Assembly (NCBI RefSeq): GCF_003332275.1
Contig: NZ_QOVA01000002.1
Span: forward strand, 62,001 to 126,000
Direction of reading: 5' to 3'
From: Edaphovirga cremea
GTDB taxonomy: Bacteria > Pseudomonadota > Gammaproteobacteria > Enterobacterales > Enterobacteriaceae
DNA length: 64,000 nt
The translations under genes were made by a program, and so were the position numbers. Position 1 is the first letter of the stretch. The number at the start of each line of letters is the position of its first letter. The notes below the pieces were generated by a model. That model worked only from the letters and a program-made list of their open reading frames with translations. It did no database searches and was not told the origin of the DNA. Shown here piece after piece: positions 53,863-63,792 of this stretch.

Positions 53863-54507
53863 AACTTATTTCCTTGTAAGAGGGACGTAATTAATAACGG
53901 CCAGCTTGGCTCACTCTGCGTGAGCATGTTCCCATCATGGATGCGAATTGTCTAAAAAACAGACAGCAAACCATTAGCCTTATTTCACTAACCATGAGCC
54001 GGGGTACTATAAGTCTTTAGTTCGAAAGATCCAGGGTTTCGCTAAAATTGATTAGCATCGGTAATAATAAAATTGAAATATGATGTTATAAATATTGCCA
54101 ATGTAGAATTTTTTGCTGAAATACATCGAATGCTTGGTATTAAATCATTTTTTTCAAAAGCATAAATGCTTTATGTAATTGAATTTAAGGCAAAAACTAA
54201 TCAACGTGAATCGTTGCCTTGTTGGCTAGCGCATTATGATGATGGATTTCATACATTAGAGTATGTGCTAATATCGCTTTCTCTAAATCATTTTGGATGG
54301 AAAATTCAGTAAGTAAATCCTTTGTGTCATCACTAAAATTGATAAAATCATGTAACAAGTATGGGTATGGTTTATGCCTTGATGCGTACCATGTCTTATG
54401 TTTTTTTTGCGATTTTTCTCAGGTGATATTAAGAATTTTCGCAAAGGTGAAGCTTTTAACTAATTCAATCTGCGTTGTCTGTAGAACTGTAGAAGAGGAT
54501 GTCTACC
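53863..54507. other. AT-rich divergent promoter region between hcp and tssB
   Basis: This 645-bp stretch has low GC content compared with the flanking T6SS genes and no convincing gene; a plus-strand frame at 54297-54515 overlaps the tssB start and has no family features. It should contain both hcp and tssB promoters. I found no clear sigma-54 (GG/GC) element. Confidence 0.5.
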
Positions 54508-55017
54508 ATGAGTAAGGATAATTCAAGCAGTAGCGTGGCTCCCAAAGAGCGAATAAACATCAAATATGTCCCTAATACGGGAGATCAAGCGACTGAAGTT
54601 GAGCTTCCCCTTAATCTGTTTGTGGTTGGTGACATAAAGGGAACGCGTGAAGACACGCCTCTGGAAGAGCGTCCGGTAATCGCTATCAATAAGAGTAATT
54701 TTAATTCAGTAATGAGTGAGGCTGGGATTAATCTTACGTTTGGAGTCCCTAACCGCCTTGAGTCAAAGAGTGGAAATACCGAGGGTGTCCTGCCTGTCAG
54801 TCTTGATGTCCAGTCTTTGGCTGATTTCTCCCCTGATAATATTGCGCGCAAAGTTCCTGAGTTAAATAAGTTGCTTGAGTTACGAGAAGCACTGGTGGCG
54901 CTGAAAGGGCCATTGGGGAATATTCCTGCATTCAGGACCCGACTTCAGGAACTTCTGAATAACGATGATGCGCGTGAGCAGCTACTGAAAGAGCTGGACA
55001 TTCTGAACCAGAAATAA
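54508..55017 (+). CDS. tssB: Type VI secretion sheath small subunit TssB (VipA)
   Basis: A 169-aa protein that pairs with TssC to form the contractile sheath around the Hcp tube. Family features are RINIKYVPNTGDQATEVELPLNLFVVGDIKG, ERPVIAINKSNFNSVM and a helical C-terminus (DNIARKVPELNKLLELREALVALKGPLGNIPAFR). The ATG at 54508 is 9 nt after AGAAGAGG; an ATG at 54499 is too close to that site. First gene of the plus-strand T6SS operon. Confidence 0.96.
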   Translation: MSKDNSSSSVAPKERINIKYVPNTGDQATEVELPLNLFVVGDIKGTREDTPLEERPVIAINKSNFNSVMSEAGINLTFGVPNRLESKSGNTEGVLPVSLDVQSLADFSPDNIARKVPELNKLLELREALVALKGPLGNIPAFRTRLQELLNNDDAREQLLKELDILNQK

Positions 55018-55045
55018 TCGGGATATTTAAGAGGGATTTTTCACT

Positions 55046-56530
55046 ATGTCATTACAAGAAGAACAGGTGTTATTAGCGCCTGAGCATCCGGTTGCGCAGG
55101 TTTCACTGCTGGATGAGATTATGGCTCAGGCCCATATGCAGCCCGAGAATGATGGTTATGATATTGCCCGTCAGGGAGTTGCGGCGTTTATTACCAATAT
55201 TCTTGACTCAGGTTCAAGCGAAGTGCCTATCAACAAAATGCTGGTAGACCGCATGATTGTTGAACTGGATAAAACGCTTAGCGCCCAGGTGGATGAAATT
55301 TTACATGCGGCACCTTTCCGCGAGCTGGAATCATCATGGCGTTCACTTAAATTACTGGTAGATCGCACCGATTTCCGTGAAAACATTAAAATTAATATCC
55401 TGCATGCCACGAAAGAAGAGCTGCTGGATGATTTTGAGTTTGCGCCAGAAATTGTCCAGTCCGGCTTCTACAAGCATATTTACTCTTCCGGTTATGGTCA
55501 GTTTGGTGGTGAGCCAATCGGCGCCATCGTTGGTAACTACGCATTCAAGAATACCTCGACGGATTTGAAGCTGCTGCAATATGTCGGCGCTGTCGGCGCG
55601 ATGGCCCATGCACCGTTCCTGTCCTCCGTTGCCCCTGAATTTTTCGGTATCTCCAGCTTTACCGAATTGCCGGCAATCAAAGATCTCAAGTCAGTCTTTG
55701 AAGGTCCTTCACATACCAAATGGCGCGTGCTGCGCGAATCTGAAGATGCCCGCTATATCGGCCTGACAGCGCCACGTTTCTTGCTGCGCCTGCCTTATTC
55801 ACAAGTGGATAATCCCGTCAGAACCTTTGGTTATGATGAAAATGTTCATGCCAGCCATGAGGATTTTTTGTGGGGCAATACGGCATTCCTGCTGGCGAGC
55901 TGCCTGACGGAGAGTTTTGCCAAATACCGCTGGTGTCCGAATATCATCGGCCCGCAAAGCGGCGGTGCAGTGAAAGATTTGCCGGTGCATCAGTATGAAG
56001 CGATGGGCCATATCCAGTCCAAAATCCCAACCGAAACCCTGATTACCGATCGGCGTGAATTTGAACTGGCGGAAGAGGGTTTTATCACGCTGACCATGCG
56101 TAAGGGCAGTGATAATGCGGCCTTCTTCTCGGCGAATTCGGTGCAAAAACCGAAAAAATTCCTGAACACCCGTGAAGGCCAGATAGCTGAAACCAATTAC
56201 AAACTCGGCACTCAGCTTCCCTATATGTTCATTATCAACCGACTGGCGCACTACATCAAAGTGTTGCAGCGCGAGCAGATTGGTGCGTGGAAAGAACGTC
56301 AGGATCTGGAGCGTGAGCTGAATACGTGGCTCAAGAAATATATCGCCGATCAGGAAAACCCGCCAACTGATGTGCGTAGCCGCCGTCCGCTGCGTTCTGC
56401 ACAAATCAAGGTGCTGGATGTTGAAGGCGATCCGGGCTGGTATCAGGTTTCCATGTCTGTACGCCCGCATTTCAAATATATGGGTGCCAGCTTTGAGTTG
56501 TCGCTGGTTGGTCGTCTGGATAAGGAATAG
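55046..56530 (+). CDS. tssC: Type VI secretion sheath large subunit TssC (VipB)
   Basis: A 494-aa large sheath subunit. Family features are ELESSWRSLKLLVDRTDFRENIKINILHATKEELLDDFE, GYGQFGGEPIGAIVGNYAF, LLRLPYSQVDNPVRTFGYDE and the C-terminal PGWYQVSMSVRPHFKYMGASFELSLVGRLDKE. AGAGGGA before the ATG is a good ribosome-binding site. ClpV recognises the N-terminal helix of this subunit after contraction. It follows tssB by 28 nt. Confidence 0.97.
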   Translation: MSLQEEQVLLAPEHPVAQVSLLDEIMAQAHMQPENDGYDIARQGVAAFITNILDSGSSEVPINKMLVDRMIVELDKTLSAQVDEILHAAPFRELESSWRSLKLLVDRTDFRENIKINILHATKEELLDDFEFAPEIVQSGFYKHIYSSGYGQFGGEPIGAIVGNYAFKNTSTDLKLLQYVGAVGAMAHAPFLSSVAPEFFGISSFTELPAIKDLKSVFEGPSHTKWRVLRESEDARYIGLTAPRFLLRLPYSQVDNPVRTFGYDENVHASHEDFLWGNTAFLLASCLTESFAKYRWCPNIIGPQSGGAVKDLPVHQYEAMGHIQSKIPTETLITDRREFELAEEGFITLTMRKGSDNAAFFSANSVQKPKKFLNTREGQIAETNYKLGTQLPYMFIINRLAHYIKVLQREQIGAWKERQDLERELNTWLKKYIADQENPPTDVRSRRPLRSAQIKVLDVEGDPGWYQVSMSVRPHFKYMGASFELSLVGRLDKE

Positions 56531-56532
56531 TG

Positions 56533-56970
56533 ATGATGGCTGGACTATTGAGTTGGAGACGCGATCGTTCGGCCAGCTTGTTTGAGCGTATTCAGGGGAA
56601 TGATGTGGGTTTTTCCCGTCATGCCCGCAATCATGATTTGCTGGTCTCAATCAAGAATAACCTGAATCAGGTACTGAATACTCATCCTGGCAACAGTCAG
56701 AGTGCGCCCGCACTGGGTGTGGTGGATATGAACGATGCCACCGCATCTACTTCTGATTTTCGGCTGGCTGTTGAACATGCGATTTCGCGCTGCATTGAAG
56801 ACTACGAGCCCCGTATTGCTCATGTCCAGGTACATGCCGGGCTTACTGATAACACTGATCCTTTGACGTTGACCTTCAATATTCTGGCGCACGTCAACTT
56901 TGACGATGTCAATGATGTTATCGAGTTCAACATCTATCTGGACAATCATCAGCGATATCATCTGAGCTGA
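56533..56970 (+). CDS. tssE: Type VI secretion baseplate subunit TssE (gp25-like)
   Basis: A 145-aa T4 gp25-like wedge protein that starts sheath assembly on the baseplate. The pattern SLFERI...DDVGFSRHARNHDLLVSIKNNLNQVLNTHPGNSQSAPALGVVDMNDAT matches the family, and the EPR-like motif (EDYEPRIAHVQV) is present. ATGs at 56533 and 56536 are both possible; AAGGAA lies just upstream. It is joined to tssC by a 2-nt gap. Confidence 0.93.
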   Translation: MMAGLLSWRRDRSASLFERIQGNDVGFSRHARNHDLLVSIKNNLNQVLNTHPGNSQSAPALGVVDMNDATASTSDFRLAVEHAISRCIEDYEPRIAHVQVHAGLTDNTDPLTLTFNILAHVNFDDVNDVIEFNIYLDNHQRYHLS

Positions 56971-56977
56971 GAAAAAT

Positions 56978-58798
56978 ATGTCATTTGAGAAATACTTCAG
57001 AGACGAATTAGATTATTTGCATCAGATGGGCCGCGCCGTTGCTCATGAAAAACCGCATCTAGCCTCGTTCCTGTCAGAAAAAGGCGCTGACCCGGACGTT
57101 GAGCGCCTGCTCGAGGGCTTTGCATTTCTTGCTGGAAACCTGCGCGAGAAAATTGACGATCAGTTTCCCGAATTAACCCATAGCTTATTGAATATGCTGT
57201 GGCCCAATTATCTGCGCCCCACGCCCAGCATGACCATTATCGAATACACCTCAGGGGAAAATACCATCACTGAGGCCACGCTGGTGAAGCGTGGAACCAC
57301 ATTGCTGAGCCGCCCGATCAGCATCGTGGATGATAATGAGCTGGTGGCCGATAGAAAGAGCCGCGGTGAACCGCAATGTACTTTTACGCAGTGCCGCGAC
57401 CTGTGGTTATTACCCCTTGAGCTTGATGATATCAGCGTAAATAACAGTAATGAGCTGGGAATAATCAACGTTGATTTCTCCACGACCGGAGAAATGACAA
57501 TGAATAATCTGGGGTTGGATAAGCTGCGTTTTTGGTTGGGGGAAAGCGGATATAGCAGTTATCAGCTCTATTTTTGGTTGAGCCATTATTTTGAAAAAGC
57601 CGAGTTGGTGATGGATGATGAAATTATCGCCATGCCGGATTTTGATTTTGTCCCCCTTGGTTTTGAACGTGATGATGCGCTGTTGCCTTATCCGAAAAAT
57701 GCCGGAATGGGATACCGGATTTTGCAGGAGTATTTCTGTTTTCCTGAAGGATTCCTGTTTTTTGATGTGCGGGGCATTCCCCATTTTCCAGAAACGTTAC
57801 GCGCCAGGAAATTCAGCCTGCGTTTCTATTTTTCCCGGCCATTGCCGCCGGAGGCCAGAATCCGCCGTGATTCACTGCGCCTGCATTGCACACCCGCAGT
57901 GAACCTTTTCAGCTACTACAGTGAGTCCATCAAGCTTGACGGCACGCAGTCGGAATACCCACTGTGCGCCAGCTTTCACGACCCGGACTGCTACGACATA
58001 TTCTCCGTGGATAAAGTGGAGAGCTGGCTGCAAGACCAGAATGATGACCGTGGCCGTGCGCAGGGATCACGGCGCAGCTATGTGCCGTTTGAAAGTTTTC
58101 AGCATCAGATTGAGTACGCAGGGGGCAGGGAGAAACTCTATTACCGCATTCGTATCAAGCCGTCATTATTCCGGCCAGGTATGGAACACGGTATTTCATT
58201 CGTTCGCGGTGATGAATCTGCCTGTGTCAAAAGCGATGAAATCATTTCGGTCACATTGACCTGTACCAACCGCGATCTGCCTTGTCTGCTGCGGGTGGGG
58301 GATATTGATACGCCTGGCGTGGGCAATCCGTCGTTTGCCCATTTTCGCAATGTCACTCGTCCTACAGCGCCGCTTTATCCGGTGTTGGATGGCAGCCTGC
58401 ATTGGTCGCTGATATCCAATATGTCACTCAATTATCTCTCGTTGCTGGATAAGGATTCTCTGCGGCAAATTCTGCAAACCTATGATTTTCCGAGTAAGCA
58501 CGACCGCCAATCTGCCCGTATTTCCCAGAAAAAACTGGATGGCATCTCTCGCCTTGAAACCCGTCCGATCGATCGTCTGTTCCGTGGCGTGCCCATCCGC
58601 GGGCTGGAATCGACGCTATGGATGGAGCAAAGCGCTTTTTCTTGTGAAGGGGAGCTCTATCTTTTTGGTGCCATTCTGGCGCGTTTCTTCTCGCTGTACG
58701 CCAGCGTGAATGCGTTCCATGTCCTCAAAGTCATCAATATCAATAACAAGGAGTGTTATGAATGGCCGATACAATCGGGTCAACATGCGCTGATTTGA
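56978..58798 (+). CDS. tssF: Type VI secretion baseplate subunit TssF
   Basis: A 606-aa baseplate wedge protein. The start SFEKYFRDELDYLHQMGRAVAHEKPHLASFLSEKGADPDVERLLEGFAFLAGNLREKIDDQFPELTHSLLNMLWPNYLRPTPS is the standard TssF N-terminus. It forms a heterotrimer with TssG in known systems. Its last 37 nt overlap tssG, so translation is coupled. Confidence 0.96.
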   Translation: MSFEKYFRDELDYLHQMGRAVAHEKPHLASFLSEKGADPDVERLLEGFAFLAGNLREKIDDQFPELTHSLLNMLWPNYLRPTPSMTIIEYTSGENTITEATLVKRGTTLLSRPISIVDDNELVADRKSRGEPQCTFTQCRDLWLLPLELDDISVNNSNELGIINVDFSTTGEMTMNNLGLDKLRFWLGESGYSSYQLYFWLSHYFEKAELVMDDEIIAMPDFDFVPLGFERDDALLPYPKNAGMGYRILQEYFCFPEGFLFFDVRGIPHFPETLRARKFSLRFYFSRPLPPEARIRRDSLRLHCTPAVNLFSYYSESIKLDGTQSEYPLCASFHDPDCYDIFSVDKVESWLQDQNDDRGRAQGSRRSYVPFESFQHQIEYAGGREKLYYRIRIKPSLFRPGMEHGISFVRGDESACVKSDEIISVTLTCTNRDLPCLLRVGDIDTPGVGNPSFAHFRNVTRPTAPLYPVLDGSLHWSLISNMSLNYLSLLDKDSLRQILQTYDFPSKHDRQSARISQKKLDGISRLETRPIDRLFRGVPIRGLESTLWMEQSAFSCEGELYLFGAILARFFSLYASVNAFHVLKVININNKECYEWPIQSGQHALI

Positions 58799-59790
58799 GT
58801 GACGCAGGACGCATTACGGATGCCGGGCGGTATAACTTCTATCAATTGGTTGAACTGTTGCATAAGCAGGAGTCCAGACCTGCGACATTCCCCACGTCAG
58901 TGGAGGATGAGACGGTGCATTTCCTCTCTTCAGCTAGCATTGCCTTTCCTTCCAGGGATGTTGTTTCTTTGGAGAAAAACGCCAACAACCGTTGGCAACT
59001 GACCACGTCATTCATGGGGCTGCACGGCAGTCAGTCGCCCTTGCCGGGATATTACCTGGATGCCCTGGCGTGGGAAGAGGCTCAGGGCGACAACAAACTG
59101 ACCGACTTTTTCAACCTGTTTAACCATCGTTCGCTGACGCTGTTACACCACATATGGCGGAAGTATCGCTATTACGTCTGTTTTGAGGATGAGGGCGTCG
59201 ATTCCTTCTCGCAGCGAATGTTCTCGCTGGTTGGCCTGGGGAGTCCGGCCCTGCGCAACAAGTTGCAGATCAATCACAGCAAAATGCTGGCTTATGCCGG
59301 ACTGCTGGCCAGTCCGGGGCGTTCTCCCGATGTGATCTGCGGCCTGATTGCCCACTGTTTTGAGCTTGATGACGTCACCCTTGAAAGCTGGCAATTGCGC
59401 CAGATGAAGATTGCGCCAGACCAGCAAAACCGTCTGGGATCGCGGCAGCGGCTTAGCGGGAACCGGGTCATGCAAAAATCCGTGCTCGGGGAAAACTTTT
59501 CGCTGGGGGAACGGGTATTTGATCGCAGTGGGAAATTTTTGCTTTGTATCAATGGATTATCCCGCAAGCGTTTCCTGAGTTTTCTTCCTAACGGGGAGAA
59601 TTATCTGCCTCTGGTGATGTTTGTGTCTTTTATCCTGCGCGACCAATTTGCGTGGGATCTCAAACTCGGCATTGCCGACCAGCAGGTAGACGGAATGATG
59701 CTGGGGGTCGAGAACGCCCTACTGGGCTGGACCTGTTTTCTTGGTGAACCGGTCAGTGAGCCGGAAGTGACGATTTGTGTCAGAGAGTGA
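58762..59790 (+). CDS. tssG: Type VI secretion baseplate subunit TssG
   Basis: A 342-aa partner of TssF. Family features are NFYQLVELLHKQE, TTSFMGLHGSQSPLPGYYLDALAWEEAQGDNKLTDFFNLFNHR and the C-terminal FLPNGENYLPLVMFVSFILRDQFAWDLKLGI. The start at 58762 lies within the end of tssF in another frame, a common T6SS arrangement. Confidence 0.95.
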   Translation: MADTIGSTCADLSDAGRITDAGRYNFYQLVELLHKQESRPATFPTSVEDETVHFLSSASIAFPSRDVVSLEKNANNRWQLTTSFMGLHGSQSPLPGYYLDALAWEEAQGDNKLTDFFNLFNHRSLTLLHHIWRKYRYYVCFEDEGVDSFSQRMFSLVGLGSPALRNKLQINHSKMLAYAGLLASPGRSPDVICGLIAHCFELDDVTLESWQLRQMKIAPDQQNRLGSRQRLSGNRVMQKSVLGENFSLGERVFDRSGKFLLCINGLSRKRFLSFLPNGENYLPLVMFVSFILRDQFAWDLKLGIADQQVDGMMLGVENALLGWTCFLGEPVSEPEVTICVRE

Positions 59791-59809
59791 ACGAAGGGGA
59801 AACCGGGAA

Positions 59810-61132
59810 ATGAATGGATTAATACAACAGAGTCCTTCGCTCGTATTGCGGGTCAGTAACAGTAATCAACTGGAAAGCGGGTGTGAAGTCAGTCATCGCT
59901 TTACGCAGGAAGGGGGCCGCGTGGGTTGCGGCGAATATTGTTCCTGGAAGATCCAGGACGTTGGTCACAGTGTGGCTGATGAACACTTTTTTATCACCTG
60001 GCGCGATGGCGCATTTTGCCTGCGCGGAGCCTCCCAACCGTTAAAGCTTAATCGTGCGGCGGTGGATGGGCAACTGGGCTATATCCGCTTGCAACATGGC
60101 GATGAGCTGACGCTGGGTTCGCTGACGTTGAAAACCTTGATCAGCCTGACGGGTGGCGAAATTCACGATCCTTTGCAAGTGTCGCCAGAGTCGCTCGTCA
60201 CCCACTACAGCAATCCGCTTGAGGCCATGCTGGAAGGCACCACGCCAGACATGCAGCGGGAGAGCAGTGCCGCAGTTCTGGAGCCTACGGTGGCGAACGC
60301 CTGGTCCAACGATCCGTTGAATGTACTGCAAAGCGAGAGCCTGACGCTGCCAGGAAGTGAAACCGGCGATGTAACGACAGTGAATCACGCGTTGCAGCAC
60401 AACCTCTATCGCAATGCACTCCCCACTTCACCACTTTCTGACAATGCTAAGGACAGTGCCATGGATCAGGATTTTATCGAGCTGCCACAAATCAGCCAAT
60501 TCATCACTCAACAAAATGATGATGAGCCAAGTCCTGCCGACATATCGCAACGGCATGTGGCATTAACGCCGTTAATGCGTGGACTCAATGCGCCTCTGGC
60601 GATGCATGACAGCCAGCAAGCCAATGATTTTATTGAAGAGGTCGGCAAAACCTTGCAAGCCACCCTCAAAGGATTACTGGCCTTGCAGCAGCAACAGGAT
60701 GGGCTGTCAGACAAACATCTGCGCCCTCTTGAGGATAATCCGCTGCGTCTGGGGCTGGATTATGACACCACGCTGAACGTGTTGTTTGCCGAAGGAAAAA
60801 GTCTGGTTCATCTTTCAGCGCCGGAGGCCGTGGGGGAAAGCCTGCGTAACCTGCGGTTGCACCATCAGGCCAATCAGTCCGCGATTACTGAAGCGTTGGT
60901 CGTGATGCTTGAAGCGTTTTCCCCTCAGCGGTTAATGGCGCGATTCGCACAGTACCGCCGTAGCTCAGAGCGTAATGAAATGGATCCGGCCTGGGCTTGG
61001 GACATGTATTGCAATTACTACCAGGAGTTGGCCTCCAGCCGTCAGCAGGGGTTTGAAAAGCTGTTCAATGAAGTTTATGAGCAAGCGTATGACCGCGCTT
61101 TGCGTCAAGGGCAGCGGGAGATGCAGGAATGA
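59810..61132 (+). CDS. tagH: FHA-domain type VI secretion protein (TagH/ImpI type)
   Basis: A 440-aa protein with an N-terminal forkhead-associated domain (about 5-105: LVLRVSNSNQLESGCEVSHRFTQEGGRVGCGEYCSWKIQDVGHSVADEHFFITWRDGAFCLR), which binds phosphothreonine. A variable middle follows, then a C-terminal TagH/VasC domain (about 240-440; LRLGLDYDTTLNVLFAEGKSLVHL; ITEALVVMLEAFSPQRLMARF). FHA proteins regulate T6SS assembly after threonine phosphorylation; no kinase gene is in the window. The start at 59810 follows AAGGGGA. The stop overlaps tssJ (ATGA). Confidence 0.92.
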   Translation: MNGLIQQSPSLVLRVSNSNQLESGCEVSHRFTQEGGRVGCGEYCSWKIQDVGHSVADEHFFITWRDGAFCLRGASQPLKLNRAAVDGQLGYIRLQHGDELTLGSLTLKTLISLTGGEIHDPLQVSPESLVTHYSNPLEAMLEGTTPDMQRESSAAVLEPTVANAWSNDPLNVLQSESLTLPGSETGDVTTVNHALQHNLYRNALPTSPLSDNAKDSAMDQDFIELPQISQFITQQNDDEPSPADISQRHVALTPLMRGLNAPLAMHDSQQANDFIEEVGKTLQATLKGLLALQQQQDGLSDKHLRPLEDNPLRLGLDYDTTLNVLFAEGKSLVHLSAPEAVGESLRNLRLHHQANQSAITEALVVMLEAFSPQRLMARFAQYRRSSERNEMDPAWAWDMYCNYYQELASSRQQGFEKLFNEVYEQAYDRALRQGQREMQE

Positions 61133-61662
61133 GTTCATTCAGGGTGATGTTGTACATCCTGCTTCCCATACTGTTTATGAACGGATGCACCGTCAGTAAA
61201 AAGGTCGGCAAAGTGTTGGCGGACCCTGACATTCAGGTGGGGTCGACGGCAGATCTGCCCTCGATCGTTAACATAACGCTGCTCGCCGAGCCTGACATTA
61301 ATAAAAATGAAAGCGGGGAACCTACGCCGATCGCATTGCAGGTGGTGTATCTGAGCGAGGACTCCAAATTGCTGGCCGCTGATTTTGATCAGCTCAATGA
61401 CGATGACATCGAACTTTCCAAAATATTGGGGAAAAACTACATCGACCATCAGGATTACACCGTCCTGCCCGGGCAGTTTAAACCGCTGCCACCTATCACG
61501 CTGGATGAGAAGAACCACTATATCGGTGTGATCGCCTATTACGCTGACGAGAACGTCACGGAATGGAAGAAAATAGTTAAAATTCATGGTGTTGGTCATG
61601 TCTACCATCTGTTGGTACATGTGCGCGACAAGGAAATAGAGCTGCAAAGAGAGGTGGACTGA
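61129..61662 (+). CDS. tssJ: Type VI secretion outer-membrane lipoprotein TssJ
   Basis: A 177-aa lipoprotein with lipobox FMNGC (Cys21). It anchors TssM at the outer membrane as part of the TssJLM complex. The transthyretin-like fold is indicated by VNITLLAEPDINKNESGEPTPIALQVVYLSEDSKLLAADFDQL and the FKPLPPITLDEKNHYIGVIAYYAD stretch. It overlaps tagH by 4 nt. Confidence 0.95.
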   Translation: MSSFRVMLYILLPILFMNGCTVSKKVGKVLADPDIQVGSTADLPSIVNITLLAEPDINKNESGEPTPIALQVVYLSEDSKLLAADFDQLNDDDIELSKILGKNYIDHQDYTVLPGQFKPLPPITLDEKNHYIGVIAYYADENVTEWKKIVKIHGVGHVYHLLVHVRDKEIELQREVD

Positions 61663-61663
61663 T

Positions 61664-63010
61664 ATGCCAACCAGAAACCGGGTGATCTGGCGCGAGGGGT
61701 TGTTCATTAAACCTCAACATTTTCAGCAACAACAACGGCATAACGATTATCTACTGGATATCCGTCTTTCAACGCTGAAGAACTATGGCTACGGCTTCCA
61801 TTCATTGACCCTCAATCATGAGGTTCTCAAGCTGGGGCGCATAGGTTTGACCTCCGCTCAAGGTGTTATGCCGGACGGTAGCGTATTCGACATTCCCCAC
61901 CAGGATCTGTCGCCTCCGCCTCTGGATATCGGCCCTATTCATGAGCCAGGGAGCCGTGACATCTATCTGGCGCTGCCGATGATAAACGACGCCATTAAGG
62001 AGATTGATTCAACGTCTTCGGCGTCCACCGGGCTGCTGCGCTATAAAGAAGTGCTTTCCAGCGTGCGCGATCTGCATTCAGACGAAGGGGATGTCAGCGC
62101 ATTGATGTTGGCGCAACTCGCTCCACGCCTGATGCAGGGCAACGAAGATCTCAGTTCCTGGGCAGTGTTGCCGCTGTGCCGAATCAGGGAGCGGCGTCCC
62201 GATGGTGTTCTGATACTGGACAGTGATTTTATTCCCGCCAGCCTGAGTATCAATGTGTCAGACCCTTTGCGCCTGTTTATGGATGAAGTCCAGGGAACAT
62301 TGGCCGAGCGTGCCAGATTGCTGGCGCAACGCATTGGTTCTCCCGGCCAGCAGGGCATCGCGGATGTGGCAGAGTTTATGATGCTGCAACTGTTCAACCG
62401 CGCGCAACCGCTGTTCACGCACCTGTCCTATCAAAGCGTGCTCCATCCGGAAACCTTGTATACGCACCTGATCCAAATCTGCGGCGAGTTGATGAGTTTT
62501 ACCGATGAGTCGCGGCTGGCGGGTACGTTTCCGATCTATAACCACGACAAACTGACCGAGACATTTCAGCCATTGATGCTGATGATTCGTCAGGCGTTGA
62601 GTACCGTACTGACACCGCGGGCCATTTCTATTCAGCTACGTGTGCAGGCGCACGGTATCCACGTTGCCACGATTAACGAGCGCGAACTGCTCACCAGTGC
62701 CGACTTCGTTCTTGCCATTCGGGCGCAGATTCCGCAGGAAAAATTGCGTCGGCAGTTTGTGCAGCAAACCAAAATCACCTCCGTTGAGCGCATCCGCGAT
62801 CTGGTCAGTTTGCAACTGCCCGGCGTGTCGCTGCTGGCGTTATCTGCCGCACCACGGCAGTTGCCGTATCACTCGGGTTACACCTATTTCATGCTGGATA
62901 AACAGAGTCCGGGATGGAAGGACGTGCTGCAAAGCAATGCCATTGCCTTCCATGTTTCTGGCGAATTCCCTGAACTGGATATGCAGTTTTGGGCAATCAG
63001 GAGCAGTTAA
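61664..63010 (+). CDS. tssK: Type VI secretion baseplate subunit TssK
   Basis: A 448-aa trimeric adaptor that links the baseplate to the membrane complex through TssL and TssM. The N-terminus NRVIWREGLFIKPQHFQQQQRHNDYLLD is the TssK signature; TNSH-like and C-terminal LPYHSGYTYFMLDKQSPGWKDVLQSNAIAFHVSGEFPELDMQFWAIR regions are conserved. It begins 1 nt after the tssJ stop. Confidence 0.96.
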   Translation: MPTRNRVIWREGLFIKPQHFQQQQRHNDYLLDIRLSTLKNYGYGFHSLTLNHEVLKLGRIGLTSAQGVMPDGSVFDIPHQDLSPPPLDIGPIHEPGSRDIYLALPMINDAIKEIDSTSSASTGLLRYKEVLSSVRDLHSDEGDVSALMLAQLAPRLMQGNEDLSSWAVLPLCRIRERRPDGVLILDSDFIPASLSINVSDPLRLFMDEVQGTLAERARLLAQRIGSPGQQGIADVAEFMMLQLFNRAQPLFTHLSYQSVLHPETLYTHLIQICGELMSFTDESRLAGTFPIYNHDKLTETFQPLMLMIRQALSTVLTPRAISIQLRVQAHGIHVATINERELLTSADFVLAIRAQIPQEKLRRQFVQQTKITSVERIRDLVSLQLPGVSLLALSAAPRQLPYHSGYTYFMLDKQSPGWKDVLQSNAIAFHVSGEFPELDMQFWAIRSS

Positions 63011-63012
63011 CC

Positions 63013-63792
63013 ATGAGCGATATCTCTATGACCCCTGAGTTTACTGTGGCCGAGAGCGACGGGTTAAATCTGCGCCAATATCACCTGTTACTGCGCGGTG
63101 AAAGCCTCAATCCGATGATTGATGCGGCAACGCCCCTGCTGGGGATGGTGCTGCGGCTGAAATCGATGGGCAGCCAGCCGCTGCCGGAGCAACTTTATTT
63201 ACAGGTTGTGGCCGATATTCAGTCGATTGAACAGCTTTTACAGACACAGGGCTATGAGCCCGGCGCGATCGTCTCTTTCCGCTATGTGCTCTGTACTTTT
63301 ATTGATGAAGTGGCATTGGGACACGGCTGGAATAGCGAAAACGGCTGGCTGAAACAGTCATTGCTGGTGCAATTCCACAATGAAACCTGGGGTGGGGAAA
63401 AGGTTTTTATCCTGTTGGATCGCCTGATGAGCGAACCCCAGCGCTACAAAGATCTGTTGGAGTTTATCTATCTCTGTTTCTGCCTCGGCTACCGTGGACG
63501 CTACAAAATTATCGCGCAAAGCCCGGAAGAGTTTGATCGTATTTTCCGCCGTTTATACACCGTAATCCGCCAGGTACGCGGAGAACCTGAGTCTCTGGTT
63601 TTACACCACAACGCCACGAAGGAAGGTGGGCGGTATCACCTGACCAAACGCCTGGCAATACGGCATCTGCTGGTGGGTGGCGTTGCCATTCTGCTGGTGA
63701 TCTACTTCTTCTACCAGATGCGCCTCAATGTGCAGACCGGGGATATTTTGCATCAGCTAAACGGCCTATTAAGCGGAGGTAAAAAAGGATGA
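63013..63792 (+). CDS. tssL: Type VI secretion inner-membrane protein TssL (DotU), short form
   Basis: A 259-aa cytoplasmic hook domain (about 35-205; FRYVLCTFIDEVALGHGWNSENGWLKQSLLVQFHNETWGGEKVF) with one C-terminal membrane helix (about 222-240, LLVGGVAILLVIYFFYQM). There is no OmpA-like peptidoglycan-binding extension, so wall binding must come from another protein if it occurs. The ATG at 63013 is 2 nt after the tssK stop. The stop overlaps the tssH start. Confidence 0.96.
   Translation: MSDISMTPEFTVAESDGLNLRQYHLLLRGESLNPMIDAATPLLGMVLRLKSMGSQPLPEQLYLQVVADIQSIEQLLQTQGYEPGAIVSFRYVLCTFIDEVALGHGWNSENGWLKQSLLVQFHNETWGGEKVFILLDRLMSEPQRYKDLLEFIYLCFCLGYRGRYKIIAQSPEEFDRIFRRLYTVIRQVRGEPESLVLHHNATKEGGRYHLTKRLAIRHLLVGGVAILLVIYFFYQMRLNVQTGDILHQLNGLLSGGKKG

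Noticed and set aside
54297-54515. 72-codon frame before tssB
   Set aside because: It overlaps the tssB start in another frame and has a Cys/Phe-rich, non-coding character; more likely promoter DNA.
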